Positions 1 through 10,719 of a DNA stretch of 64,000 nucleotides are shown in pieces. How positions within the stretch are numbered: the stretch's first letter is position 1; each line of letters opens with the position of its first letter. The notes under the pieces are model-generated. The model saw nothing but the letters and a program-made list of their open reading frames with translations, was not told where the DNA came from and ran no database searches. Both the position numbers and the translations under genes were made by a program. The stretch is from Pseudomonas sp. 6D_7.1_Bac1 (GTDB lineage Bacteria; Pseudomonadota; Gammaproteobacteria; Pseudomonadales; Pseudomonadaceae): assembly GCF_025465945.1 (NCBI RefSeq), contig NZ_JANLNW010000019.1, positions 62,001-126,000 on the forward strand, written 5' to 3'.

Positions 1-2
1 TA

Positions 3-1718
3 CATGCGGACTACCTACGGTTACTGGAGCAGGGGGAGGAGCAATTCATCGACCGGCAACTGGAGTTGCATGGTGAAACCATTTTTACCTATCAATGGAC
101 GGTTCCGTTCTACAGTGCCGACGGACAGTTGCAAGGATTACTCGGCGGGTGGATCGATATTACCGAGCGTAAGCGACTCGAAATGGAGCTGCAGCAAGCA
201 CAAGTCAAGGCCGAACAGGCCAGTCGTGCAAAAAGCGATTTTCTGGCGACCATGAGCCATGAGATACGAACGCCGATGAATGCAATTATCGGTTTGCTGG
301 AGCTGGAAATCGAGCAGGCCGCCGCTGAGGGTCACACGAGCTCAGAGTCTCTGCAGGTGGCACATGAGTCCGCCCAGACTCTGATCGGACTGATTGGTGA
401 CACTCTGGATATTGCCAAGATTGAAGCGGGGCATTTGGAGCTGACTCTCGTGCCGACGTCCTTGCAGCCTTTGATTGAAGGTGTAGTCAATATGTTTTCG
501 GGCAAGGCGAAGCAAAAAACGCTCAAGCTCGAAATGCATTTTGCTACGGCAGCGAAAGGTTGGTATTTGCTTGACCCTCTGCGTTTGCGTCAGGTGCTGC
601 ATAACCTGGTGGGTAATGCCATCAAGTTTACCGAAGAAGGCTTTGTGCGGATTCGTCTGCAGATGCTGGCGTCGGAGGCCGGGCATTGTCGATTGAGTAT
701 GGCTGTCGAGGACAGTGGTATTGGCATTTCGACAGTCACTCAAGAAGAGATTTTCAAGCCCTTTGTCCAGGCCAGCCGGATGACTGCCCAGGAATATGGA
801 GGGACTGGACTGGGGTTAAGCATCTCTCGTCATTTGATCGAGTTGATGGGGGGCAAGATACGAGTCCACAGTGAGCCGGGGTTAGGGACGCGGATTTTGA
901 TCGAATTGGAGCTTGAGCGTGTTTCTTCTCCAGGCCTGCTGTCTGGCGCGATCCCGGTACAGCGCCCAACTGTTCGGGGGCTGGATGTGCTCATTGCCGA
1001 TGATTTTCCCGCCAATCGTCTGGTGCTGGCTCAGCAGCTCAAGTTCCTCGGGCATGACGTAACGGCCGTGGAGGACGGGGCCAAGGCCTTCGAGGCGTGG
1101 CTCCAGGGCGACTTCGATGTGGTGATAACCGATTGCAATATGCCCGTCATGAATGGCTACGTTCTGGCGCAAACCATCCGAAAGCGCGAGGGTGATGAAC
1201 GCCGCGTGGGGCTTTGCCCTATCGTTGGTTTCACGGCTAACGCTTTGGCTGATGAAGAGTCCAGGTGCCTTGAAGCCGGGATGAATAAACTTCTGGTCAA
1301 GCCCGTCACGCTTAATCAGTTGTCGCAAACATTGGCGGCCATGTTGCCTGAAGAGCAGTTGCCGAATGAGTTTGATCTCGAGGAAGTCCGTCAGTTGACT
1401 CAGGCTGATACCGAGATTGCCACACAGTTACTGACAGAGCTGCGTAAGAATATCCGCGATGAAATCGAGCATCTGACGGATGCTCTTGCCAAGAATGACC
1501 GATTGGGTATTCAGGACTCACTGCACCGTCTCAAGGGCGCTGCTTGTCTGGTCAATGCGGTTGCTGTCGCCCAGGCCTGCGCAAAGATGGATACACAGGC
1601 CAGACTGGTTGCCTCGGAGCTGAAGCCATCTTGGGATGCTTTGTTGAGCGCTTTGCAGAAGCTGGATGCGGGGATCGCCCGTCATCTGCAGGCGCAGCGG
1701 ATCAACAACCTTGATTAG
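3..1718 (+). CDS. Hybrid sensor histidine kinase with receiver and HPt domains, RocS1-like (5' partial)
   Basis: The frame is open from base 3, so the N-terminus lies outside the window. What remains reads, in order: the end of a PAS domain (its I-D-I-T-E-R-K linker), a HisKA box with phospho-acceptor His in S-H-E-I-R-T-P, a HATPase domain with N-A-I-K-F and G-T-G-L-G-L, a receiver domain with acceptor Asp in I-T-D-C-N-M-P, and a C-terminal HPt domain with His in L-H-R-L-K-G. This is the phosphorelay layout of BvgS/EvgS/RocS kinases. It is followed by an EAL response regulator and a convergent NarL-type regulator, the same trio as rocS1-rocR-rocA1 of P. aeruginosa, which controls cup fimbriae and efflux genes. 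The Roc assignment rests on architecture and context. The usual periplasmic sensor domain is not visible here. Confidence 0.9.
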   Translation, partial: HADYLRLLEQGEEQFIDRQLELHGETIFTYQWTVPFYSADGQLQGLLGGWIDITERKRLEMELQQAQVKAEQASRAKSDFLATMSHEIRTPMNAIIGLLELEIEQAAAEGHTSSESLQVAHESAQTLIGLIGDTLDIAKIEAGHLELTLVPTSLQPLIEGVVNMFSGKAKQKTLKLEMHFATAAKGWYLLDPLRLRQVLHNLVGNAIKFTEEGFVRIRLQMLASEAGHCRLSMAVEDSGIGISTVTQEEIFKPFVQASRMTAQEYGGTGLGLSISRHLIELMGGKIRVHSEPGLGTRILIELELERVSSPGLLSGAIPVQRPTVRGLDVLIADDFPANRLVLAQQLKFLGHDVTAVEDGAKAFEAWLQGDFDVVITDCNMPVMNGYVLAQTIRKREGDERRVGLCPIVGFTANALADEESRCLEAGMNKLLVKPVTLNQLSQTLAAMLPEEQLPNEFDLEEVRQLTQADTEIATQLLTELRKNIRDEIEHLTDALAKNDRLGIQDSLHRLKGAACLVNAVAVAQACAKMDTQARLVASELKPSWDALLSALQKLDAGIARHLQAQRINNLD

Positions 1719-1809
1719 GACTTATCCTATCCGTTCTATAGTTGGGTATCGGTAAAGTAAGAGCGCTTCCCCCTTGATATTGGATGCGCGCGCGTGCACG
1801 AGTGTTCTT

Positions 1810-3015
1810 ATGAAATCGCTTAAAGTGTTGCTTCTTGAAGACCAACCCTTCCAGATGATGGCCATGTGTCGGATGTTGAACTCCATTGGTGTTTCCAATG
1901 TGCTCATGGCCGACAGCGCAGACAGCGCAACTCAACTGTTGGAGCGGCATCGCCATGTGGATATCACAATCTGCGATTTGCAGATGAAGGGCGCCGATGG
2001 GCTGGACTTCATCCGATATTTGAGCGAGACCGACTACGCGGGTGCTCTGATTATCGTCAGTAGCTCTGAAGTGGGCATCCTTTCCTGCGTGGCGCGTATG
2101 GCGCATGAGTCTGGTATATCTGTGCTGGGCTACCTGGAGAAACCCGCTTCCTCCTCGCATTTTCGTGTGTTGTTCGACAAGTTCATGGCGCAGCCCCGTC
2201 CACAGGAGGATCTTCGGTCTGCGTTCTATTCACAGAAGGTGGTTACGGTGCAGGAAGTAACCAAGGCGCTACAGGAGAGCGAGCTGGTCGCCTATTTTCA
2301 ACCGAAAGTTGCCATGAATGGTTTGGTTGTGGGAGTGGAGGCACTGGTGCGTTGGCCGCATTCGACGTTGGGTATGTTATCGCCGGCTCAATTTTTGCCC
2401 GTCATTGAAAGCGCGGGACTTTCTGATCAGTTAATGTGGTTTATGCTCGAGCAAGCGTTGAGTGTTGCGGCTCGTCAAGAGTTACAGGATGGTTCGGCAT
2501 TGCCGGTTGCTGTTAACATTTCGCCTGAAGTGCTTCTTCAGCGCGACTTTTCCAGGCGAGTCCTGGCGTTAGTCGCTAAATACGCTCTTTCGCCCGAAGT
2601 GCTGACACTCGAAATTGTCGAGAGCGTATTCTCGACCTCTTCACCCGCACGGATCGAGTCGCTGACACGGTTACGGATGAGCGGTTGCAAAGTGGCTATC
2701 GACGATTTCGGCACGGGGGCTTCGAATATGCAGCGACTGTTTGAACTGCCCATTTCAGACTTGAAAGTACCTGCTGAATTCGTGACGGGTATGGGGCGTG
2801 ACGTGCGTTTGAGGGCCATTGTCGAGGGGGCGCTTATCATGGCTAGGCGGATGGGACTCACGGTGACAGTCGAGGGCGTTGAGAGCCTGGATGATTACCA
2901 GGCTCTCAGTTTGCTAGGTGAGCCATGTGTACAAGGCTACTTTATTGCGCGTCCGATGAGCGAGAAGAACTTGGCGCAGTGGTTGATTCAACATGCTCAG
3001 GCTTTTCCAGGGTAG
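1810..3015 (+). CDS. Response regulator with EAL domain (c-di-GMP phosphodiesterase), RocR-like
   Basis: 401 aa. An N-terminal receiver domain (about residues 4-120, acceptor Asp in I-C-D-L-Q-M) is joined to an EAL domain (about 150-395). Catalytic landmarks are present: V-E-A-L, the Asn of V-N-I-S, L-E-I-V-E-S, I-D-D-F-G-T-G, a Lys in D-L-K, V-E-G-V-E-S and the Gln of V-Q-G-Y. This predicts a phosphorylation-controlled enzyme hydrolysing c-di-GMP, as in RocR/PvrR. One departure is that the usual K-x-D after the DDFGTG motif reads K-V-P. The ATG at 1810 is chosen because the receiver fold starts right after it; an in-frame upstream start at 1774 adds an unconserved tail. In the Roc system the EAL protein competes with the transcriptional regulator for the HPt phosphoryl group. 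Confidence 0.92.
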   Translation: MKSLKVLLLEDQPFQMMAMCRMLNSIGVSNVLMADSADSATQLLERHRHVDITICDLQMKGADGLDFIRYLSETDYAGALIIVSSSEVGILSCVARMAHESGISVLGYLEKPASSSHFRVLFDKFMAQPRPQEDLRSAFYSQKVVTVQEVTKALQESELVAYFQPKVAMNGLVVGVEALVRWPHSTLGMLSPAQFLPVIESAGLSDQLMWFMLEQALSVAARQELQDGSALPVAVNISPEVLLQRDFSRRVLALVAKYALSPEVLTLEIVESVFSTSSPARIESLTRLRMSGCKVAIDDFGTGASNMQRLFELPISDLKVPAEFVTGMGRDVRLRAIVEGALIMARRMGLTVTVEGVESLDDYQALSLLGEPCVQGYFIARPMSEKNLAQWLIQHAQAFPG

Positions 3016-3054
3016 AAAGCCGCAGGGTTGTTAATGTCCGGGTGATTCTCCTTG

Positions 3055-3702
3055 TCAGGAGAGCAGGCCGTGCTCCTGAGCATAAATGAAAAATGCAGCA
3101 TCATTAGTGATCCCCAGCTTGCGCATGGCACTGACTTTTTGCGCACTAACCGTCTGTTTACTACGATTGAGCAGCTTGGCAATTTCCCTTGAGGCTAACC
3201 CCGAAGCTAGGAGCCGTATGACTTCGAGCTCTCGAGGCGAAAGTTCTTCTTTCTGAACGAGATGATCCGCGCCGCACCCACCGACCATCTCGATAGCATT
3301 TTTCACGGATTGGGCGATATATAGCCTGCCCACACTGGCAGCCTTAATGGCTGTGGGCAACTCGTGGGAAAGACTGGACTTGCTCAACAAGCCTTTGACA
3401 CCCAGCGCCAGGATTGAGGTGAACAGTGCTGGATTATGGAGCATGGTAACGACAATGATTGGAAGTGTCGGGTGTAGCCGCCTGACTCGCTCAATGAGCC
3501 TTAGCCCATCATTCTGGTTGTCAGCCGGCATCATGAAGTCGGTTACGAGCAGGTCGCAGTCCTCTTGAGCGAGTAACTCCAATAACTCTTTAGGCGAAGT
3601 GGCTTCTCCAACTATAAAAAAGTCCTTGCTTTTGCTCAGGACAGCACCTAGTCCAAGTAAAAAAATAGGATGATCATCGGCCAGAATTATGCGTAATGAC
3701 AT
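3055..3702 (-). CDS. NarL/LuxR-family response regulator, RocA1-like
   Basis: 215 aa. The receiver domain (residues 1-120) has the acidic pair D-D near the N-terminus and acceptor Asp in L-V-T-D-F-M-M-P, and the C-terminal LuxR-type HTH (about 150-210) has the S-P-R-E-L-E-V-I-R signature. It is convergent with the EAL regulator, only 39 bp between stops, and belongs to the same Roc-like locus. The start at 3702 puts the first strand of the receiver fold directly after Met; the upstream start at 3729 adds nine residues of no family resemblance. The expected role is transcriptional output of the phosphorelay, classically fimbrial genes. A Csu-type pilus operon sits 17 kb away, but a regulatory link is only a guess. 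Confidence 0.9.
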   Translation of the reverse strand: MSLRIILADDHPIFLLGLGAVLSKSKDFFIVGEATSPKELLELLAQEDCDLLVTDFMMPADNQNDGLRLIERVRRLHPTLPIIVVTMLHNPALFTSILALGVKGLLSKSSLSHELPTAIKAASVGRLYIAQSVKNAIEMVGGCGADHLVQKEELSPRELEVIRLLASGLASREIAKLLNRSKQTVSAQKVSAMRKLGITNDAAFFIYAQEHGLLS

Positions 3703-3834
3703 GTGAGGACCCTTTTTTAGATTGCTCAAGTCTAGGGGCGAGGGCGAGATCAGTAAAGTAGCTTTTCGTCATGGATGTGATTTTATAAAGATGCGCAATG
3801 GAGGGCGCCTGGAAACATATGTATTGTTCTGGTG

Positions 3835-4322
3835 TCATAGATAGCGCGGTAAAGAGTCAACACTGGCGTAACGATACCCTTTGAACAGTGCGAACTCATC
3901 CATCATCAAGCACCGTGGTCGCGCTTTTGGCTGAGCGCCTAAAAGTAGCCTGCAAACAACGACGCTTCAGTAGTCGCGCGGTGCTCCAATGCAGGGTTGG
4001 AGGCCGCTCGCAGGCTTGGGTAACAGGTCGGCCAGGCAGGCATAGTGATCCAGCCAGCTGACTGCTTCCATTCGTTTGCCATAGTCACGACAGCAAACGC
4101 GCCGAACACGTTGAAGCGTACCGGACGGCCAAGAATGGGCAAATCACGAACGACTCGCTCGCAATACTCATGGGTCGTCGAACAAGGCTTGTGGCAGCCG
4201 CCACAGGCAGGGAAGCGTGTGGCATGAGGCGTCAGATCGACCCGTAGAGCGTTACCATCAGGCTTGATCGTGACGACAGAAAAGCCATCCAAAAAAGGAA
4301 GAAAAGTATTAGTGTCTGGCAT
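3835..4322 (-). pseudogene. Decayed ISL3-family transposase
   Basis: Two pieces of one ISL3-type transposase survive on the minus strand. The first (4322 to 3939) has the family's N-terminal part with a C-x2-C zinc-ribbon remnant and a conserved V-R-D-L-P-I-L-G-R-P-V block. The second, in another frame (about 3934 to the TGA at 3835), carries the central M-D-E-F-A-L-F-K-G-Y-R-Y-A-S block that surrounds a catalytic Asp. The region between them, and everything after, is missing, so the gene has suffered an internal deletion plus frameshift and cannot encode an active enzyme. No terminal inverted repeats were identified. It lies directly upstream of the ExoU-like gene and marks this stretch as acquired DNA. 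Confidence 0.8.
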
Positions 4323-4897
4323 AAGAGCGCCGGTTTATTAGATGTGTTTGTTCGCACGAACAGCATCAATCAAATCGGCGTTCTTGTTTCTGTGTTTTCC
4401 GGGACTCCCTGAAGAGCCAAAAAGAGAGAGGGGGCAATTGAACGAATACAGTGTCAGTCATAGCCGCTCGGATGTTGAGCGCTACAAACTATAGGTATAC
4501 TTCTGTTCGAGCTGACGCTTTTTCAGTACATAGACCTTCATGTTGATTTCCCCGAGAATTAATTGATTATCCAGCGCACTCAACTCTCGCTTCATCAAAC
4601 GATCGACGTGAGCTTTGGTCGCTTGAAAGTTGATGGATTCGGCCTCCCGATAACCGCTAACTGGATCCCACATCATTGACAGAGGCCAACTCAGCAGAAG
4701 GCGTATGGCGCGATCATCGATGCCAGCATCGATGGCAAGTTGGCCGCGTTGAAACCGGGGTGGACACCGGTCTGGTGAGCTCGACCCCGGTTAACACCTT
4801 CTAAATTAATAAGAATGCGTCCAATACTAAAAGAACCTGAAGGGCGGCTCCTCTAGCATTTGCTCCAAGAAAGAACATGGGTTCTACAGGAGCAGAC
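4323..4897. other. Intergenic stretch between transposase remnant and exoU-like gene
   Basis: This 575-bp stretch is AT-richer than its surroundings. It holds one small minus-strand ORF (4482-4676) and a 9-bp inverted repeat, AACCGGGGT at 4753-4761 and ACCCCGGTT at 4784-4792, separated by 22 bp. The promoter of the ExoU-like gene should lie between about 4790 and 4890. An A-rich tract at 4828-4834 could be part of an ExsA-type site, but I could not make a convincing match to the ExsA consensus. Confidence 0.5.
4482..4676 (-). CDS. Hypothetical small protein, possibly a gene remnant
   Basis: 64 aa, unrecognised. The frame stays open upstream to about 4790 without an ATG, and that upstream translation (for example R-A-I-R-L-L-L-S-W-P-L-S) reads as naturally as the annotated part. 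The ORF may therefore be the 3' end of a larger gene that lost its start. The protein is charged and mostly helical in appearance, with heptad-like spacing in the second half. No clear ribosome binding site precedes the Met at 4676. It lies between an IS remnant and an effector gene, so it could be debris of the same acquired segment. Confidence 0.3.
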   Translation of the reverse strand: MMWDPVSGYREAESINFQATKAHVDRLMKRELSALDNQLILGEINMKVYVLKKRQLEQKYTYSL

Positions 4898-6943
4898 ATG
4901 AAAGTTCAGTCATCAGTCAGTCCACTTACCGGTCTGGATCAATCGCTGGAAGTCGCTCGTGCCCGGAGTCAGCAGGCGACCAAGGCGGTGCTGTTCGCTG
5001 ACCTGCCAGGGCAGAGTTTGAGCGCGGCTCTGAAAAGTACGGTCGGCATTGCCATCAGCCGGCAACTTCCCGATATCGGCCATGCCCGTCTGGTAACGCC
5101 GCAGCCTCAGGGGCAGGCACGGGTTCTTGCAGACCAGGCAGGGTCGCGCCAGCTCACCCTGCGCCATTTCGACAATGGCGTTGCACAGCTCGAGCTCAGC
5201 CGTCCGCCTTTGACCAGCCTGGTACTCAGTGGCGGTGGGGCCAAGGGGGCGGCTTACCCGGGAGCGATCAAGGCGCTTGAAGACAAGGGCGCGCTCGACG
5301 GTATCCGCACCATGTCCGGTTCGTCTGCCGGTGGCATCACAGCAGCCTTGCTGGCGTCAGGTATGGGGGCATCGGCCTTTAAGGCGCTCTCTGACGCAAT
5401 GGACTTGATCTCACTGCTGGATAGCTCCAACAAGACACACAAATTGTTCCAGCATATCTGCACCGAAGTCGGTGCCTTGGCTCAGCCCCTTCCTGTGGTG
5501 GGCGGATTTACTCAACTATTACTCAACGTGTTGCCGCGAATCCAGTCCGAAGCCGTTCCGCTGGAAAAAGTTTTACGGGAGGAGTCGAGCAAATCCGTGC
5601 TCAATCAGATCGCGGCTAACCCGACCGTCGGGCGTGAGCCTGCTGTCGTCGCCATCGCGCAAAAACTGGAGAAGGGAGGACCTGTGACCTTTGGCGATCT
5701 GGACTTGCTCAGTCAGCGCATCCCTCAGATCAAATCGCTGAACATCACCGGTACGGCGATGTTCGAGGGACGACCGCAGATGGTCGTGTTCAATGCGAGC
5801 TTGACGCCAGATATGAGCATCGCTCGTGCCGCGCACATTTCGGGCTCCTTTCCCGGGGTGTTCAAGCAGGTCAGTGAACAGGACCAACCCTTTCAGGCAC
5901 AAGGCGAGCGCACGTTTTTCCAGGACGGCGGCGTCATGTTGAATGTGCCGGTGCCCGAGATGTTCGATCGACAATTTTCGAACAGTCCTTTGCGCCAATC
6001 CGACAACCTGATTCTCAAGTTTGAAGAGGCAGAGACCGCCGTCAGCGATCGCGGCACAAAAATCCAGGCGGCTGTGGATTGGGTGGTGGGGGCGCCCGTT
6101 GCCGCGCGCGGAGCCTTACAGCAAGAAGCACTGGAGGCATTTACGGATCAGACAGTTGTGGTGCCGCTGAAGACGGAGAAAGGAGACTTCAGTACTACGC
6201 TCGGCGGAACCCTGAACTTCAGCATGCCGGATGACATCAAGAACCACCTGCAGGAGCGTCTGCAACAAGCAGTCGATGCTCATCTCGACAGTCGCGCTCA
6301 GGCTCGCGAACAGTACAATTTTGCCTCAGTGGAAGAAGCGTTGATGGCTCTGGATGACGAGATGCTTGAAAGCATCGCGGCTCAGCATCCAGGGGGCACG
6401 GATGCCGTGATCGGGTTTCGCCTGGCGGCCCGCGAAGGTCTCTCGCAACTGACGGCTGCCATCGTCTCGGGTAGCGAAGCTGCGGGACGACTGCAATTGA
6501 CAGGCGAGATGCGTGACGCGCTCACCCAGCTGGATGCGCTGGCTTGCACCCCGATTCGTCAGGAGTGGCTGGTCAAGGAGCTCAATCGCGCTGACAACGC
6601 GAATTACCAGCAGTTGTTGGGGACGATGCGTGGTCAAGCCGTCGAGTCGTCGGTGCTGAAGGCTGCCGACAGCGAGATGCAAAAACGCGATATCGCGGTG
6701 ATTGCCGAGAACATACGTAAAGAAGTCATCGTCCCATCCTTATATCGTCCCGGACAGCCTGATTCCAACGTGGCACTGCTACGCCGCGCGGAACACAACC
6801 TGGCACGGGCCACCACATCGGTCCAGGTCAATCAGGTGCTGGACGATATCGTCGACAATTATGCGGCGCGCAATAAACCCTGGAGTAAGCCCTTGCACTC
6901 CACAACCATTGAAATGGCCCAGGCCTGGCGAGTAGCGGAGTAA
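4898..6943 (+). CDS. exoU: ExoU-family patatin-like phospholipase, type III secretion effector
   Basis: 681 aa, close to the 687 aa of P. aeruginosa ExoU, and recognisable along its whole length. The patatin domain (about 105-360) has the oxyanion-hole run S-G-G-G-A-K-G (111-117), the G-S-S-A-G motif (141-145) with predicted nucleophile Ser143, and D-G-G (343-345) with predicted catalytic Asp343. The C-terminal half matches the ExoU region needed for ubiquitin activation and membrane localisation, including L-Y-R-P-G-Q-P-D-S-N near residue 615. There is no signal peptide, as expected for type III export. ATG 4898 is preferred over ATG 4877: it has AGGAG five bases upstream and aligns M-K-V-Q-S with M-H-I-Q-S of ExoU. 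The cognate chaperone gene follows after 6 bp. In the known system ExoU is injected into eukaryotic cells and cleaves phospholipids. No secretion apparatus genes lie in this window. Confidence 0.95.
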   Translation: MKVQSSVSPLTGLDQSLEVARARSQQATKAVLFADLPGQSLSAALKSTVGIAISRQLPDIGHARLVTPQPQGQARVLADQAGSRQLTLRHFDNGVAQLELSRPPLTSLVLSGGGAKGAAYPGAIKALEDKGALDGIRTMSGSSAGGITAALLASGMGASAFKALSDAMDLISLLDSSNKTHKLFQHICTEVGALAQPLPVVGGFTQLLLNVLPRIQSEAVPLEKVLREESSKSVLNQIAANPTVGREPAVVAIAQKLEKGGPVTFGDLDLLSQRIPQIKSLNITGTAMFEGRPQMVVFNASLTPDMSIARAAHISGSFPGVFKQVSEQDQPFQAQGERTFFQDGGVMLNVPVPEMFDRQFSNSPLRQSDNLILKFEEAETAVSDRGTKIQAAVDWVVGAPVAARGALQQEALEAFTDQTVVVPLKTEKGDFSTTLGGTLNFSMPDDIKNHLQERLQQAVDAHLDSRAQAREQYNFASVEEALMALDDEMLESIAAQHPGGTDAVIGFRLAAREGLSQLTAAIVSGSEAAGRLQLTGEMRDALTQLDALACTPIRQEWLVKELNRADNANYQQLLGTMRGQAVESSVLKAADSEMQKRDIAVIAENIRKEVIVPSLYRPGQPDSNVALLRRAEHNLARATTSVQVNQVLDDIVDNYAARNKPWSKPLHSTTIEMAQAWRVAE

Positions 6944-6949
6944 GAACTT

Positions 6950-7315
6950 ATGACGATGCAAAAGTGGTTGGAGCAGTGGAACCTGACGTTACCTACTTCG
7001 TATGTGGAGGCCTGCCGGTTACAAGTGGCGGACGGTCCCGAGCTGGTGCTGGAGAAGATGCAAGGTGGATGGTTGATGGCGATGCGCGTGGGAGCTTTAC
7101 CGCACCCCTTGCAGCAGGGTGTTTTGTTGCAGCTCCTTCAGGTCAACAGTCCGTTCTCGCCACTCTATCCTGTGCGATTGACCGCTGATGGGGCGGGTGA
7201 ACTGGTGCTTTGGGTGGAGGCACAGGAGGGGCAGGTAGACGTGCCTACGTTGAATGAGTGGTATGGCAAGCTTTGCCAGGGATATACCGTTCTCAGCCCT
7301 CAGCCAGTGTCTTGA
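6950..7315 (+). CDS. spcU: SpcU-like type III secretion chaperone
   Basis: 121 aa, small and acidic, beginning 6 bp after the ExoU-like stop, with its Shine-Dalgarno (GGAG) inside the end of that gene. Position, size and composition are those of the CesT/SycE-type class I chaperones, and the N-terminus (W-L-E-Q-W, then L-P-T-S-Y) resembles SpcU from memory. SpcU binds the N-terminal region of ExoU and keeps it secretion-competent in the cytoplasm. The tight spacing indicates co-transcription and balanced synthesis. Homology is less obvious from sequence alone than for the effector, so part of the confidence comes from context. Confidence 0.88.
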   Translation: MTMQKWLEQWNLTLPTSYVEACRLQVADGPELVLEKMQGGWLMAMRVGALPHPLQQGVLLQLLQVNSPFSPLYPVRLTADGAGELVLWVEAQEGQVDVPTLNEWYGKLCQGYTVLSPQPVS

Positions 7316-7554
7316 GCGTGTCATCCGGTTGTCTAAAGGGCCTGAGCATATCGGTAGCTACTTCAGACTTGTCCCAGTGAAAAGTCATGCAGGGTTCGCC
7401 GACCAGGGTAGGCTCCATGTCGATGAATGCCAAGCGGTGCTGCGCATTTGGATCAATAAGTTGTCAGTTACGGTCATTGAGCGATGACGAGCCTGCTCTT
7501 AGTCTGTGGCACATAAACGATGGACGCCAAAGAGCGCCCGCACTTTTTCCGTGA

Positions 7555-9615
<2,061 letters not shown>

Positions 9616-9640
9616 TAGTGATCGCAGGTTAAGCGTGCCA

Positions 9641-9741
9641 ATGGCTATCGCGAGCAGGCTCGCTCCCACAGGATTGACGTTGTTCACCGAATGGTGGTTC
9701 AACTCTGAACCCCTGTGGGAGCGGGCCTGCCCGCGATGGCG
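9641..9741. repeat. REP pair (BIME-like), GTGGGAGCGGGC family
   Basis: Two inverted copies of a short Pseudomonas REP: one at 9645-9672 ending in CTCGCTCCCACAGG and its mirror at 9712-9741 starting with CCTGTGGGAGCG. Each copy is itself an imperfect hairpin. The pair sits in the gap downstream of fadH, as REP pairs usually do. Related pairs occur at 43001-43108 and 44604-44711. Confidence 0.85.
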
Positions 9742-9789
9742 TCCTGTCTGCTGCTAAGATGCCGGCTCTTTCCCAAAGAGCCGGCATCA

Positions 9790-10719
9790 ATGCTTTCTCC
9801 TTCCAGCGACTGGCTGCCCCAGCCCCCCCTCGAACCGCTTCATCTCGACTGGCTCACCAACGCCGGTATCGACGTGGCGGTACTGCGTCTGGACCGGATC
9901 GACCCGCTGATCTCTGGCAACAAGTGGTTCAAGCTCATTGATCATCTAAGGGTGGCCCGTGAGGCCGGTGCCGAAGGTGTGATCAGTCTGGGCGGCGCCT
10001 GGTCCAATCATCTGCATGCGCTGGCGGCGGCGGGCAAACGCTTTGGTTTTCCTACCGTCGGCCTGCTGCGCGGACATCCACAAGACACTCCGACCGTCCA
10101 GGATTTGCAGGCGTTTGGCATGCAATTGCACTGGTTGGGTTACGGCGGTTATCGCGCGCGACACGAACCGGGTTTCTGGCAACCCTGGCAGGCGCAATAT
10201 CCGCATCTGCATCCGATCCCTGAGGGCGGCGGTGGTTTACTCGGTGCGCGTGGTTGTGGGCAATTGCTGACACTGGTCCGTGAACAATTGAGCGAATTGG
10301 ATTGGAACGACCATGATGGCTGGTGGCTGGCCTGCGGAACGGGCACCACGCTGGCCGGGCTGGTGCTGGCCGAGGCAGGAAGGCATCCGGTGTATGGTGT
10401 GCTGGCCGTGCCCGATGATCATGGCGTGGCGCAGCAGGTTGAAGCGATTCTCGGCGAATGCGGTTTGCCGGACGGGGGATATGCGCTGTTCGACGGCAGT
10501 CGCGGCGGCTTCGCCAACGTCGACCCGCTGCTGCTGGAGTTTATCGAAGGTTGCGAGCAGGCCAGCGGTATCCCGCTGGAGCCGCTGTACACCGGCAAGG
10601 CGCTATTGACGCTCAAGGAGCAGGTCGAAGCCGGGCGTTTTGTTCGCGGTACGCGCTTGATATTCGTGCACACCGGCGGTTTGCAGGGCCGCCGGGGAGC
10701 GCCTTTCAGTCAGGGCTGA
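9790..10719 (+). CDS. 1-aminocyclopropane-1-carboxylate deaminase / D-cysteine desulfhydrase family protein
   Basis: 309 aa, fold-type II PLP enzyme. The PLP-binding Lys is in the S-G-N-K-W-F-K-L block (near residue 40), the substrate-carboxylate loop is S-L-G-G-A-W-S-N-H (about 68-76), and a glycine-rich phosphate loop, A-C-G-T-G-T-T, lies near residue 180. It is shorter than true ACC deaminases (about 338 aa), so D-cysteine desulfhydrase or another small amino-acid desulfhydrase/deaminase activity is more likely than ethylene-precursor breakdown. The start at 9790 is followed at once by conserved sequence; in-frame starts further upstream lie in the REP region. The 3' end overlaps the convergent cytochrome b561 gene by 14 bp. 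Confidence 0.82.
   Translation: MLSPSSDWLPQPPLEPLHLDWLTNAGIDVAVLRLDRIDPLISGNKWFKLIDHLRVAREAGAEGVISLGGAWSNHLHALAAAGKRFGFPTVGLLRGHPQDTPTVQDLQAFGMQLHWLGYGGYRARHEPGFWQPWQAQYPHLHPIPEGGGGLLGARGCGQLLTLVREQLSELDWNDHDGWWLACGTGTTLAGLVLAEAGRHPVYGVLAVPDDHGVAQQVEAILGECGLPDGGYALFDGSRGGFANVDPLLLEFIEGCEQASGIPLEPLYTGKALLTLKEQVEAGRFVRGTRLIFVHTGGLQGRRGAPFSQG

Noticed and set aside
4821..4880. Possible ExsA-binding site before the exoU-like gene
   Set aside because: An A-rich tract is present, but the conserved downstream GnC and TGnnA elements could not be placed with correct spacing.
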